Of a stretch of DNA of 64,000 bases, positions 1-11,130 are shown in pieces. Position 1 is the first letter of the stretch. Each line of letters begins with the position of its first letter. The stretch covers positions 1-64,000 of the forward strand of contig JAQGDQ010000765.1 in the NCBI GenBank assembly GCA_030141605.1. Direction: 5' to 3'. Source of the DNA: Tubiluchus corallicola. Taxonomy: Eukaryota; Priapulida; Priapulimorpha; Priapulimorphida; Tubiluchidae. A model generated the notes under the pieces. The model saw only the letters and a program-made list of their open reading frames with translations. It had not been told where the DNA came from and did no database searches. Made by a program: the position numbers and the translations under genes.

Positions 1-1660
1 TTATTATATATATATATATTATACATATATATATATATATTGTAGATACTCAGGGACTTTTTATTGCCCTAAATATTGCTAGTTTTTATACACACAGTAT
101 ATTTTTAATTTCATTTATACTTCCACATAATTTTATATATGTGATTATAAATACATTCTTATGGCATTTTAGTCTGTAATATACTCACTCGCTCACTCAC
201 TCACTCACTCACTCATGCACGCAGGCACTTAACTTGCTTACAGTTTGTTCGTAGTACTCGCTTTTCTGCTGCTTCTCATGGCTTATCCTGACATTCATAG
301 ATATAGAAAAAGTGCTTATAAATCTAGTTTTTCCCTCGGGCTTCTTATCTGTGAAATTCTCCACCAGAAAATTGTTTCCATGAAAACTAATCGATTCAAA
401 AATATTAAATAGATTACCTTCTATCCCTAGCGAATTGGTTACTGATACATATGCCAATTCAGTTGATCGGTACCGCTTGAACAGATTAGTGCACTTAAAC
501 CACTTGTGCGTAATCTGAAACCAAAGCTATATCAATAGACAATTGCATTTATTATGGCTCTTTAGATTAAGTTTTATTTACTGTTATGTAGCTTGTGGCA
601 GGTGCGTCATGTCTTGGAATCTTCCATATGCCACACAGGCGCATTCCACATATAAATGCAGCCAGATTGTCAATCGATCAATCATCAGTTTATTTCATAT
701 ATAAAAATGTACATAGCAAATAAAAGACAATGCGAACATTAAAATTATAATTCAAAATAATTCACAGTAAACTAATTATGAGAACATGTACAGACGACAG
801 ACTAAACTAAGAATTACAAAACTAAAAATAGCATACAATAAAACTAACAAACGCGCTCAACAAATGCCTAAATAAACTTAATTAGATTCATTTAGTTTTA
901 TTGGGATCACGGATGGGGTTCCGAAAGTCAATTTGAAAAGAAATTTCAAATAATCTGCAGTTTCCAGTCCCTGACTGATAACACACTTACATAAATAACA
1001 ATCTGCACATCAACTCTTCGGCAGAAACCCGTAGCCCTCAGTTATGCGCTATTGAAACCGCGCAGCTGAAATATTACATCAGGCGTTCTTAACCTAATCC
1101 TGGCGTTATGTTTTAATTAATAGTCTAAATCATGACAAGGTATATGCTTATTAATTACAGAGACAAATTTGCTTCAAGTTGTTGCAGAAAACTTGCTCAA
1201 TATTGGCAGTTCATTTGGATGTTCTGAAGGAACTGAAATTTGTTACATTTTCGTCATGATAGTAGTCTTAATTCACGCAATCTTCCAGCAATTAAATATG
1301 CATTACTAAAAAGAAATTATAAATGGCGACTTAATCTACTGGCTTTCTTTTTTTATGTTAGAAACGCTAAATTTACCTAAAGGTCAACATGTTTGTTAAG
1401 CGCAGACGATCGTTTCGATCTAGTAGTGAGTTTCAATGAACAATTTAAATCAAGCCAAAAAGGAATAATTTGTACATTAGATATTGCAATATTAAGGTAC
1501 ACACTATATTATTAAAAAATCAAAAAATTGTCAGAATAAACGCGGATATAACTGGAAAGAAATTCTAAAGAAATGTAAAAAATGCCTTATAAGAGATGCA
1601 GAAAAGTTTACAGCACAGTAAACCATTAATCTTCATAATGAAGAACCATAGCATAAGTGT
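1..1660. other. Intergenic, no gene seen
   Basis: AT-rich sequence with an AT run at the start and an (ACTC)n run near 183-215. Short open frames here look random. No exon with splice signals and family similarity was found. Confidence 0.5.
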
Positions 1661-1667
1661 TAAAAGA

Positions 1668-1905
1668 ATGACCGGGTGGCGTAGCTCAATGATACCGTGC
1701 TCGCTTACCACTCGGGAGGTCGAAAGTTCAATTCTTGTCCGAGTCATACGAAAGACTTGAAAAATGGCACCGCTGGTTCTTCGACTAAGCACGCGTATTT
1801 ACCAAACTAGCGTGCGGGTAATGATAGTCGGGACCACCTTGGAAACCAGTATTGAGGTACTTAAGGTGTTATCCCTGGACTGTGTCCTAAACGAAATTAT
1901 TATTA
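1668..1905 (+). mobile_element. tRNA-derived SINE with ATT tail
   Basis: A pol III-type internal promoter is visible: A box TAGCTCAATGA (1682-1692) and B box GTTCAATTC (1726-1734), 33 bp apart, in a tRNA-like head that begins near GACCGGGTGGCG. A ~150-bp non-tRNA body follows and the element ends in an (ATT)n tail. No clear target duplication was found. Confidence 0.7.
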
Positions 1906-1964
1906 TTATTATATCATGACGGACTTACTTGGTTAAAATTCAAGCTGCGGCCTGGGCTTGTTTT

Positions 1965-2870
1965 TTATTAGATTAGATTAGATTCTAATTCAGTACACAT
2001 AGCACCATATTATTGTATAACAAATCTTCCTTATTAACGCGTTAGAGTGTCGAACCTTATTATGTGCACATGTATAAGACGCTAATTCACAATATTTAAA
2101 AAATTAACAAGGGCAATTTTATACGCCGATCTAAGTATCGCAATATTATAGTTTCTATTGGCTATCCATACGCTGCTACAATAAATTCTACTGCATTACG
2201 ATTCGAACAAGATACTTTTTACTTTCTTTGAAATGTAATAAAATTTATTACGTAGTGTATTAATCCTTGCACAAAATATCTACGTCATCACTATAATCAC
2301 CAAATAATATTCTCCAGATATTTTTCACTTTTACTGACATTAAATGGTTTACCATTAAGAAAAACTTTTCCAGTTACAATATTTCGCACCATCCTTTTCG
2401 GGGATAAAGTATAGGCATTTGGTTTTTGACTTCGTAAATACAATCTTGTCAGAAACGGCAAAATTTTTGCATGTATCTAATAATTTCTGTAAATTGTTGA
2501 CAGAAGGTCCATATCAGACACAAATCATCAGCAAATAACAAAATTGATTCATAGTTTTAATACCCATTCCACATGTAGCATCAAAAGAACTTTTTAATAT
2601 TTTTGACAAATCATTAGCATAAAGTTCGAAAAAAGGGTCGCAATACTTTTTCTGACGTACACCGTTAGACATTTTAAAAGCTTCCAGATGGGCTATTCTC
2701 ACATCTCGCCTTAAGAGACTGTGACCAGTTTTTAAGATGGTGTGAAGGGAAATTCAAGCTTTTCAGCTTAACAATATTCTGTGGTTGACTATCAAACGCT
2801 TTGCTGGTATCATCAAGGGTCGCAAACACTGGACTATTATATTCCCTATATCAATCAATTAGCTCTTTCA
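1965..2870 (-). mobile_element. CR1/Rex1-like LINE remnant, reverse transcriptase 3' part
   Basis: On the minus strand a decayed RT reads RIAHLEAFKMSNGVRQKK (the SNGVRQGGVLSP block), then a damaged catalytic block where YADD reads as CYLLMICV, and a C-terminal region (RNKFYYISKKVKSILFES, then a degraded YGSSLW-like motif). Stops and frameshifts are frequent. It ends near a short GATTA-type repeat (1968-1983) that may be the 3' tail. Confidence 0.65.
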
Positions 2871-3300
2871 ATAGAGCCAGTCTATCGTTTTGCTAGTCTA
2901 TCACTTCGCCAGGTGATATTAGAATTAGTGCAATACATATTCAAACAATGATACATTTCACCAGTGTATCATTTCAGCAGTTGTAGTTAGATATAGTGCA
3001 TAAGTATTTAAATAATAGTACACCTTGCAGGTGCATTATTGAGCCAGTGTATCATTTCGCCAGTTGTAATTAGAAATAGCGGAGTAATATTTAAACAGCA
3101 GTACACTTCGCCAGTGAAGCAGTTCGCTTGTGTATCATTCCGCCAATGTGTTATTTCGCCCGTGTATCATCTCGCTATTGTAAAATTAGAAATAGAGCAA
3201 AATACATGCGTGAGCAGTGCTACACTTCGTCAGTTTATTATTTTGCCAACTGCAGTTAGAAATAGTGCAGTAAATACATATACATCTATGGAAAAACGGT
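2863..3300 (+). repeat. CGCCAGT-type tandem repeat arm, left
   Basis: Repeated units of the form TATCATTTCGCCAGTGTA occur with a longer periodicity marked by TTAGAAATAGTGCA and AATATTTAAACA. The unit family recurs in reverse orientation at 3825-3890 and 5100-5320, giving a foldback-like arrangement. Confidence 0.7.
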
Positions 3301-3824
3301 TCTAGTGTGGTAACCCTTGGTTTTGGCTGGTGTGTGGCGCAATGTTGGATAGACCATTGATTGGGGACTGTTACCACTGGCGCCATCTTGGCAAGTGGCA
3401 GTCTAGCCTTGAATGGAACAAAGGTAAAGTTAAACAAAGGTGCCATAAAATTTAGGCCTAGTGTAGACGTTTGCTGAATGTTTAGGGGGATTGCTTTTCT
3501 GGCGAGGTACTTAGACATAAGACATTAGACAGCGAATTTTTCATAGGCGCCGCCATATTGGGTGTTCTCTTGGATACAAAAAAACAGCACCCAAGAAATA
3601 TAAATTCTACTAAGACGATATTTGACCAGCGGATAGCTCGTATAGTGGACATTGCTTCCATTTACATCAGTATTGCTTCCATTCACAAGGAGCGTAAAAG
3701 AAACCATGTTGTCCCATATGTTAAGTATAGGATTGACCTAGGTATGAAAAATTTGCCTACGCAATTGACTGAAATATTACCATCATATATACATTACTTT
3801 AAATGTGTATAGTACTATTTCTAA

Positions 3825-3890
3825 TAACCACTGGCGAAATGATAGACTGTCGAAATGATGCATTGGTAAAGTGGTTTAAACCAGTAAACT
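3825..3890 (-). repeat. CGCCAGT-type arm, reverse orientation
   Basis: CTGGCGAAATGATAGACTG and relatives, with a nearby TATTTCTAA segment that mirrors TTAGAAATA of the 2863-3300 arm. It forms an inverted repeat with that arm around a ~0.5-kb loop. Confidence 0.55.
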
Positions 3891-4620
3891 TACTGGTTTA
3901 AAAATGAATGATGATAAGACAGAATTTATGGTAATATCACCCAAATCAAATGACATTACTTCTAATGCAACACTAAAAGTAGGTGACTGTTCCATAGAAC
4001 AAGCAAAAAATGTAAAATTTTTAGGCATTACTGTCGATAATAAACTCACTTGGGATGAACAGTTTCAACAAATACACAACAAGATGGCATTAAGCACGGC
4101 ATTCTTACGCCAAACCAGAGGCCATCTGACCAAGAAAACAAAAATTCTCATCTACAAAAGTCTAATATTACCACATTATCTGTATGGTTGCACTTTACTT
4201 CAAAACGTTAAGAATGAAAACTTTAGAAAACTAAATACAATGCAAAAACTACGCACTTAGATTAATTCATGGCTATTCTAATAAAACTGCTAAACAACAT
4301 GCTGCATCTGCAACAAGCTAAAGAACGTCCACAAAAATACCAATATTAGAAGCCTATCGAGATTACAAAACACTGATATTTCTTTATAAATATATCAACA
4401 AACTGAGCATTCCATTTATAAACAATCCCTTAGCATTCATTCCTGATACCACTTTAAACAATAGAACACACAATTAAAAGCAAATTACAGTAAACAACAA
4501 ATTTGAAAATAACTCTATATCAAAACAGGCCATACATTTATGGAACTTACTACCCAGTGAAATAAAACTAATAGAATCTCTCCACCACTTTAAAAAGAAA
4601 TTAAAAGAATCAATATAACA
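3890..4620 (+). mobile_element. Non-LTR retrotransposon fragment, C-terminal RT region
   Basis: An open stretch (3904-4260) reads NDDKTEFMVISPKSN, VKFLGITVDNKLTWDEQ, FLRQTRGHLTKKTKILIYKS and LPHYLYGCTLLQN, the post-catalytic RT and thumb region of jockey/CR1-type LINEs. After a frameshift near 4257 the continuation is recognisable but full of stops to about 4620. It lies between arms of the CGCCAGT repeat. Confidence 0.75.
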
Positions 4621-5036
4621 GGTTTCAACTTCCACATTGTGGATCTGATACTAATTACACAGACTCAATTTTCATCTACCCCGCCCCTAACTCCATAAAA
4701 CGATTAAAAATGTAAAATTTAAAAAAAATATGTAATGTAAAACATGTTTCTGTTAATTGTGTCATGTTAAATGTATATATAGTGTAAAATATGTCTTGTA
4801 AAAAATTAATGTTTTGTTTGTAATATTGTTTTGTAAAAATATTTTAATATTGTGTTTGTAAATATTTATTTACATTTATATTCATTTATTGTATATAATT
4901 AGGCCTTAGTTTTACACTTTAGTTTTTTTAGTCTGCACTGGACGCATTTGTCTTGAACAGTGTTGTTTTTAACATTACGCTGAGGATTACTCAATTTTAT
5001 TGTAATGAGTGAGCCATTTTTAATGACAAAAAAAGA

Positions 5037-5039
<3 letters not shown>

Positions 5040-5082
<43 letters not shown>
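5040..5082. repeat. (AT)n microsatellite
   Basis: About 40 bp of uninterrupted AT dinucleotides. Confidence 0.95.
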
Positions 5083-5086
<4 letters not shown>

Positions 5087-5099
5087 TAAACATTTAGTA

Positions 5100-5320
5100 C
5101 ATTATATCTACTAACACTTGGCGAAGTGATGCACAGTAGCGAAAAAACACACTGCCGAAATGATGCACTGATGAAAACACTGAGTCGCGAAATGATAGAC
5201 TGGCAAAACGATAGACTCGCGAAATTATATACTGGCGAAAAGATGGACTGGCGAAATGATGCACTGGCGAAAAGATAGACTGGCGAAACGATAGACTAGC
5301 GAATTGTGACATACAATCCA
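5100..5320 (-). repeat. CGCCAGT-type tandem repeat arm, right
   Basis: At least ten units such as ACTGGCGAAAAGATAGACTG, the reverse complement of the 2863-3300 units. The outer edge reads GACATACAATC, the same edge found in the arms at 10.0 and 11.0 kb, which ties the copies into one family. Confidence 0.75.
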
Positions 5321-5429
5321 CTGCGACATATGCATATTATTTCGCCTTAAGGTTTTTTACATGTTCCTCTGGCCATGTACATTTTCATGTACATTTACTC
5401 AAAAATTGCTACAGCTAAAGATACCGCGG

Positions 5430-5800
5430 AAATTTGCGAATTTTGGAAAAACCATTATTCACATTTGCTGAGTTCCACACCAAATAGTTCAGCAGCTAAA
5501 GTAATAATTATAAAAACCTGCAACAGAGGAAAAGTGATGGATTTGTAATTAATCATAATGATGTATACAATGCCATGTGTGAGTTAAATAATCACACGTG
5601 AAGTGGACCTCATGTATACAAGGATTTGTTTAAATTGTGGTATCACCAGTTTTCAGTAGCTTCCATTATTGCGTCGACTATTGAATATTGTTTCCGAAAT
5701 CTGTACTGATAAGCTGATAATATTTTATTGTTTTCTACGTTAATTTGATTATAAACTTCTTTTCAAATATTCTTGCAAGTTCATGCACTAATTTCCAGGG
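5430..5800 (+). mobile_element. Weak LINE RT N-terminal remnant
   Basis: The frame around NDVYNAMCELNNHTSGPHVY resembles the 'AI..LK..KA.GPDG' start of RT domains. It is short and interrupted by stops. Confidence 0.35.
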
Positions 5801-7000
5801 TCTTCTTTGTTTTCTTTTTAGTGAATGGGTATTATATTAACGGTTTTCCTGAAACTCCGGACATGTTAACATGTCTAACAATGTAGGTTATATATGGTAC
5901 AAGCGTTTCTGCAGAGTTTTTGAATATTTGCACAGTCTGAGAAAACTACTTTGATGTAGGAAATGATGCTATAACTGTTTTGAGACTGCATGATGATGGG
6001 ATTCTGATCGATATTTTCTTAAAAGATAATTACTAAAAATTTCATTCATTTAATTTCTTCAATAAGTGCCATCTGTCATCAGCATGTCATTTTAGTAACC
6101 TATTTGTTGACACAGTTTATACTGAATATAAGTAATTGGAAAAATGTTTTCAAAAAACATAGTTTTTTTTAAGAATACTAAACTGTAGTGATCATACAAT
6201 AAAATAAATTCACCTTTCGTCTTGCTTGATCAAATTTTATTACAATGACGTTTTTATTACAATGACGGCGGTATTTCAGATGCGACATCTGTGTGGTAAT
6301 GACAAAGCAACTGACAAGTCATTTTGCTCTAAATTTTCCTTCCATTTTGTTTATATCTGGAGTTGTCTCCGTTTTATGGTGATGTGCGTTCAACTCTGTA
6401 AAAGCCAGCGTATCAGCATCATGAGGTCTTACTACACTGTGATCAGTAGAGAGGTGGCATTACAAAACCGCCTCCAGAGTAACATCTACATACATCCATA
6501 TGTAATTCACATAATAAATATTTTCGGTGACTGACTTGTACAGGCTTACAATTATTTCACAAACTGCTTTGCTGGTCAATCATTTTACATAGCTGTATAG
6601 GGTCATCTAGCAAGAATATATAAAATGATATAATATAAAGCTACAGTTGTATACAAAACTACAAGTCATATTTTTGTCTGATTTCCATTTATTTATTTCT
6701 TTTACAGTTGTTTACCAGCACGCCAACTAAGCTTTTTGCACACATTATTATTTTTATTATTAATTCGAAATTTGATTCGGAAATAGTTAGCACTGAATTC
6801 AAAGTTAGTTCAAATTCGAAATCTCGAAATTCGATTCGATTCGAATTCATTTAAGCCACAGCAGTGTAAAGTAAATTTCGTCATTCATCGTCATATTTAA
6901 AATTTCTTCATACCAAGAATTAGACCACGTTGCTTTCACGTGGTCACCAGGTAACCTTATCGACTTCTACGTCACCCTAATCCTTTCACATTTCCTTCGT
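5800..7000. other. Intergenic, no gene seen
   Basis: AT-rich sequence. A 102-codon open frame at 6226-6534 has no recognisable motif and no convincing splice context, so I do not call it a gene. Confidence 0.4.
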
Positions 7001-7009
7001 TTTAGTCAA

Positions 7010-8250
7010 GTTTGTTTTCAAAAATTCGACAATTTATATTTGTTAAGTCATTATTGCCACTAATCTTGAAATTAACAAAAATAATGAAAAATGTAATTAC
7101 TATAACGAAAAATAAGACAAATCAGCAGGTTTTGATCAGATATATACTGAACATTTACTATATGCTCCCAGAGTATTATCGTTGCACAATGCTGTTCAAC
7201 CTTAGACACATACACTGTTATGTGCCAAATGATTTTGGGAAAGGAATAATTATACCTGTTGTTAAAGATGATAATGTCGACCTAACAGATTTCAAGAATT
7301 ACCGTGCAGTTATCTACCTCCTACTATCTCAAAATTATTTAAATCTGTTTTACTGGCAAAATTCGGTGATTGCTTAGAAAATGACGAATTACAATTCGGT
7401 TTTAAAGTTGAATCAAATTGCAATCATGCCATATATACCACAAAGAAACTGTAATTTTTTTCACAAAAAGAAACAATCCTGTATATGTCATATTTCCAGT
7501 AGTCACAAAAGCTTTTGACAGAGTACTGCACGGAGGGTTATTTATAAAATTTGCTAGATAAACGGGTTCCCAAGATATTTGTTAAAATGTAAATGAATTG
7601 CTATAGTAAACTTACGTGCCATGTCACATGACAAGATCGGTATAGTACAAAATTTTGTATAAAAACAGGTGTCAGATAAGGAGGTGTATTTTAGATGCTG
7701 TATATATACGGACGACCTTATACGCCAATTGCGTACCGCTGCTTACGGTTGTTGTGTGGCAGATAATTTTATAGGCACTGTCATGTATGCTGATGACAAT
7801 GCCTTGTTGTCACGGTTATGTAAACACGTACGTGAAATACTTAAAATCTGTGAAAAATATAGTATAGAATTGAGTATTTTATTTAATACTAACAAGCATG
7901 GCTTCTTTATTTTGGCCATTGCTTTACTGGTGAGGGTGCGATCTGTTTTAACAGCTGGTCTGGAAACAGACAATAAAGTACTTTGGTTGTAATATTTTGA
8001 CAAGTGCTAGTTTTTCTATTGATGTTTCAAGGTTAAAAAAGAAATTTATTGATTCGTTGAATAATATTCTATCAAACATAGGCCATAATCGTAATGACAT
8101 TTTAGCTAAGTATCAATACATGCTGTGTACCAATTTTGTTATACGGATGCGAAATTGGCGGTATATCAAACAACGAAGTTAATGCCAATAGGGTAAAGCG
8201 GAACACTGCTTATAAACAATATTCGGTTCTAGACAAATGAAAGTGTAAAA
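7010..8250 (+). mobile_element. CR1/Rex1-like LINE remnant with RT catalytic block
   Basis: Decayed RT: NDFGKGIIIPVVKDDN, DLTDFKNYRAV, NDELQFGFK, a SKAFDRV-like block (near 7505), TDDLIRQLRTAAYGCCVADNF and FIGTVMYADDNALLS, which retains YADD. It needs several frame changes and is a dead copy. It is the same class as the minus-strand fragment at 1965-2870. Confidence 0.75.
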
Positions 8251-8658
8251 TTGTTAATGTATTTTTATGGCACAATGCCTGCGGATTGTTTAATAGATAG
8301 TTGAACATTAAAATTTGTGAGAAAAATTGTAAACTCCTGCACATTGAGAATTCCAAAGAATTCATATGTAAATAACAGTCAAGTAAATTTAAGAATAAAA
8401 TATAGTTACACTACTACTACACTAAAGTTAAAGGTAAAAAACTCATTTAAAGATTATGTTTTAAGATACCTGTTATAGATTCTTGCAACACCGTATATTG
8501 TAATATAATTACAAGCGTACTGAAATGAGTGGATATTTCAAAGCCGAATTTCTGTCCATATGTTAGTAACTGTCCATAACTTTACTAACATCCCAATATC
8601 TGTTTTACTAACATACTGTTGTCTTTGTAAGCTGTATATTTTTATGCAAAATAAACTC

Positions 8659-8661
<3 letters not shown>

Positions 8662-8735
<74 letters not shown>

Positions 8736-8736
8736 G
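8662..8736. repeat. Compound (ATA)n-(GAA)n microsatellite
   Basis: About 45 bp of ATA repeats run directly into about 30 bp of GAA repeats. Open frames across it encode poly-Ile and poly-Arg and are artefacts. Confidence 0.95.
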
Positions 8737-8739
8737 TTT

Positions 8740-9880
8740 TGCTTCTTCATGCTAGTTTATTTGATTTGGTAATCATTGTATATTCTCGCAGCTATATAGC
8801 AACATATTGTTCAAAAGTTTATTTTCATGTTGCACCATGTCAATACTGATGTCACCTCAAGTGTAATCTATTTTACCAACCCTGATAATTTTGTCAGTAT
8901 CTCGTCCAGCTAGTACACTTGAAAATGTTTTTACAGAATTATTGGATGCCAGTATACATTTTTTGCTTACAGCGTAGGAAATACGTCCTGAAACAGTTCA
9001 TTTTTCAACTAACTGTTATTCACTGTATCGTGGATCAGACTGAACCTAATGTTTTATGATTAGAATATTTAAAAATACTTTCATTGGTACTGTGCTGTGT
9101 ACAATAAAATTTCGTAGTCGCATTTTCATGCATTACAAAAAATGTAATTGTACATTTAAAGCTATTTGCATTCCACAAATTGTATACAAATTAGACAGAG
9201 AAGTTGCAATTAAAAGTAAGTTATTATCACGTTTACAACAGTTGAAACTTGTCGTAACAAATTTTAGAGCTATGTGCGCTCAAATAACAAAGTTTTCCAA
9301 GGTCACCCAGCCATATCCTTTTCTGTTACTATGAAAAAGAAGTACTCCTGAAATACGACTAGTTTATTTTCGCCGTCATGAAGAAATGATCGTTTCCTAA
9401 TGTTTGATACCAGGGCCGATTAACAATTTTTTGTGATCATAAGTTTTCTACATTTGCACAAACGGCGATAGCTTCATTCGAAAGATATGCAATTTTGAAT
9501 GATAATAACTTTCGTTTACAAACTTTTTCGCGTAAGGTCTAGCTGTGAATTGTTTGGCCGTGCAGGATATTTAGAAATTTCGTGGCACCATGCGGGATAA
9601 TGGGTACCCAGGAAAGATGGATGATCGTTGTGTTATTTTTCTAAAAATCATTTTAACAATCTATCACAACGGTTGAGAAAAGGGTTTATTTCTTTTTGCC
9701 ATTTACTGAACATAGTGCGTTTCAGGCAGGAAGAGAATAACAAAAGTAATAAAAGAAGTTTGTCCATTTCAAGAACGGAGTGCCAATTTCATTGTGGTCT
9801 TCTTTAATTTATCGTTATATTTGTGGTTGCTGCCAAGCTTCTAAACGGATACAGAACGTCATTTAGAGCCGCATAAACCA
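8740..9880. other. Intergenic, no gene seen
   Basis: A 92-codon frame at 9056-9334 has no known motif. Nothing else is supportable. Confidence 0.4.
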
Positions 9881-11130
9881 ACATTTGGGGCTATTTCTTG
9901 ACAATGGGCGAAATGTTGAGCACTTCAAAACACTGCGAGAAGGCAGCACTGCCAAGAGTCGGGCCACGCTTTTCAACTTGATTGTATGTCGTTTCGCCAG
10001 TTATCTTTTCGCCTGTCTACTTTTTCACCCGGCTGCTTTTTCGCCAGTCTACTTTTCCGTCAGTCTGCTGCTAGCTGAAGTAAAGGTACAAACAAGCGAA
10101 TGAACAAGCAATATAAGTTATATTGAATTTTAAATTTTAATAGAAAAATCTTTGTACGAAAATAGTGCAAGAAAACTGTGTAACTAAAAACATTCCTCAT
10201 ACACGTGATTTCCAACTAGTATCAATTATCAATACAATGATATATGCTGTGTTAGATTTTGATGAAGCAGGCTAGCCGGTTCGGTCTGCTCAAATTTAAT
10301 TTTAATTTAAAATCATGCAATTTTTGCTATTGTCGTAGGGCCCCGTAAAACGGCAACGGTTCAGAGTTCGGTAAAACTGAGACGGTTACTGATAGATAAG
10401 GCATAGTACTTTACATGTTCTTCCGTTTGAATAGATAGAGCTTCTTGTAGGAGTAATTGCTTCTCAAAAATAGACGCATTTTGACGATTTTCGGGTTATT
10501 CCTCAAGCGGATCAAAGGATTACAACCCAATATTGTAAGGTAAGATGTCTCTCTGTCATAGCTACAAGCACACCAAGTTTAGTGGAATAATTCTGTCTAG
10601 TTTTTGCGTTATTTTAAAAAGATGAGTATCTCGGAAACTAGACATCACAGAACGAAAATAACAGCAGATTCTGAATGTTAAATTTTGGTCCGGACATCCT
10701 ATTTTTTGCCGTTTTCTGTCTAAACGAAACTGGACTTGCGACTTTGGCGCAGTGCATCAGATTCGTCTTTTCATTGTGAATCCAATGATATGTGACGCGC
10801 CTCTGTAGGACTTATAATCTTCCGTTCACAAAGCGTTTAAATGTCGATACCTAATATATCAATGGTTACCTATGTATATAAGTAAGCTAAGTTTTCATTG
10901 TTAATCAGAATTACCCTGGCGAAAAGATAGACTAGCGAAAAAGAGGATTAGTGAAAAAGCAGACTGGCGAAAAAGTAATATGGCGAAAAGATAACTGGCG
11001 AAACGCTTAACTGCGAAACGACATACAATCAAATTGAAAAGCGTGACTCGATTCTTGGCAGTGCTGCCTTCTCGCAGTGTTTTGAAGTGCTCAACACTTC
11101 GCCCATTGTCAAGGACTTGCCCCAAATGTT
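9881..11130. mobile_element. Foldback-type transposon with ~200-bp inverted arms
   Basis: The left arm (9881-10090) and the reverse complement of the right arm (10915-11130) share a start ACATTTGGGGC, a near-identical ~110-bp unique block (including GAGCACTTCAAAACACTGCG and GCAGCACTGCCAAGA), GATTGTATGTCGTTTCGC, and then tandem TTTTTCGCCAGTCTAC-type units facing inward. The ~820-bp centre has no coding frame. It contains a block (about 10500-10690, minus orientation) shared with 15535-15720 and 15985-16160. Non-autonomous; no transposase seen. Confidence 0.75.
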
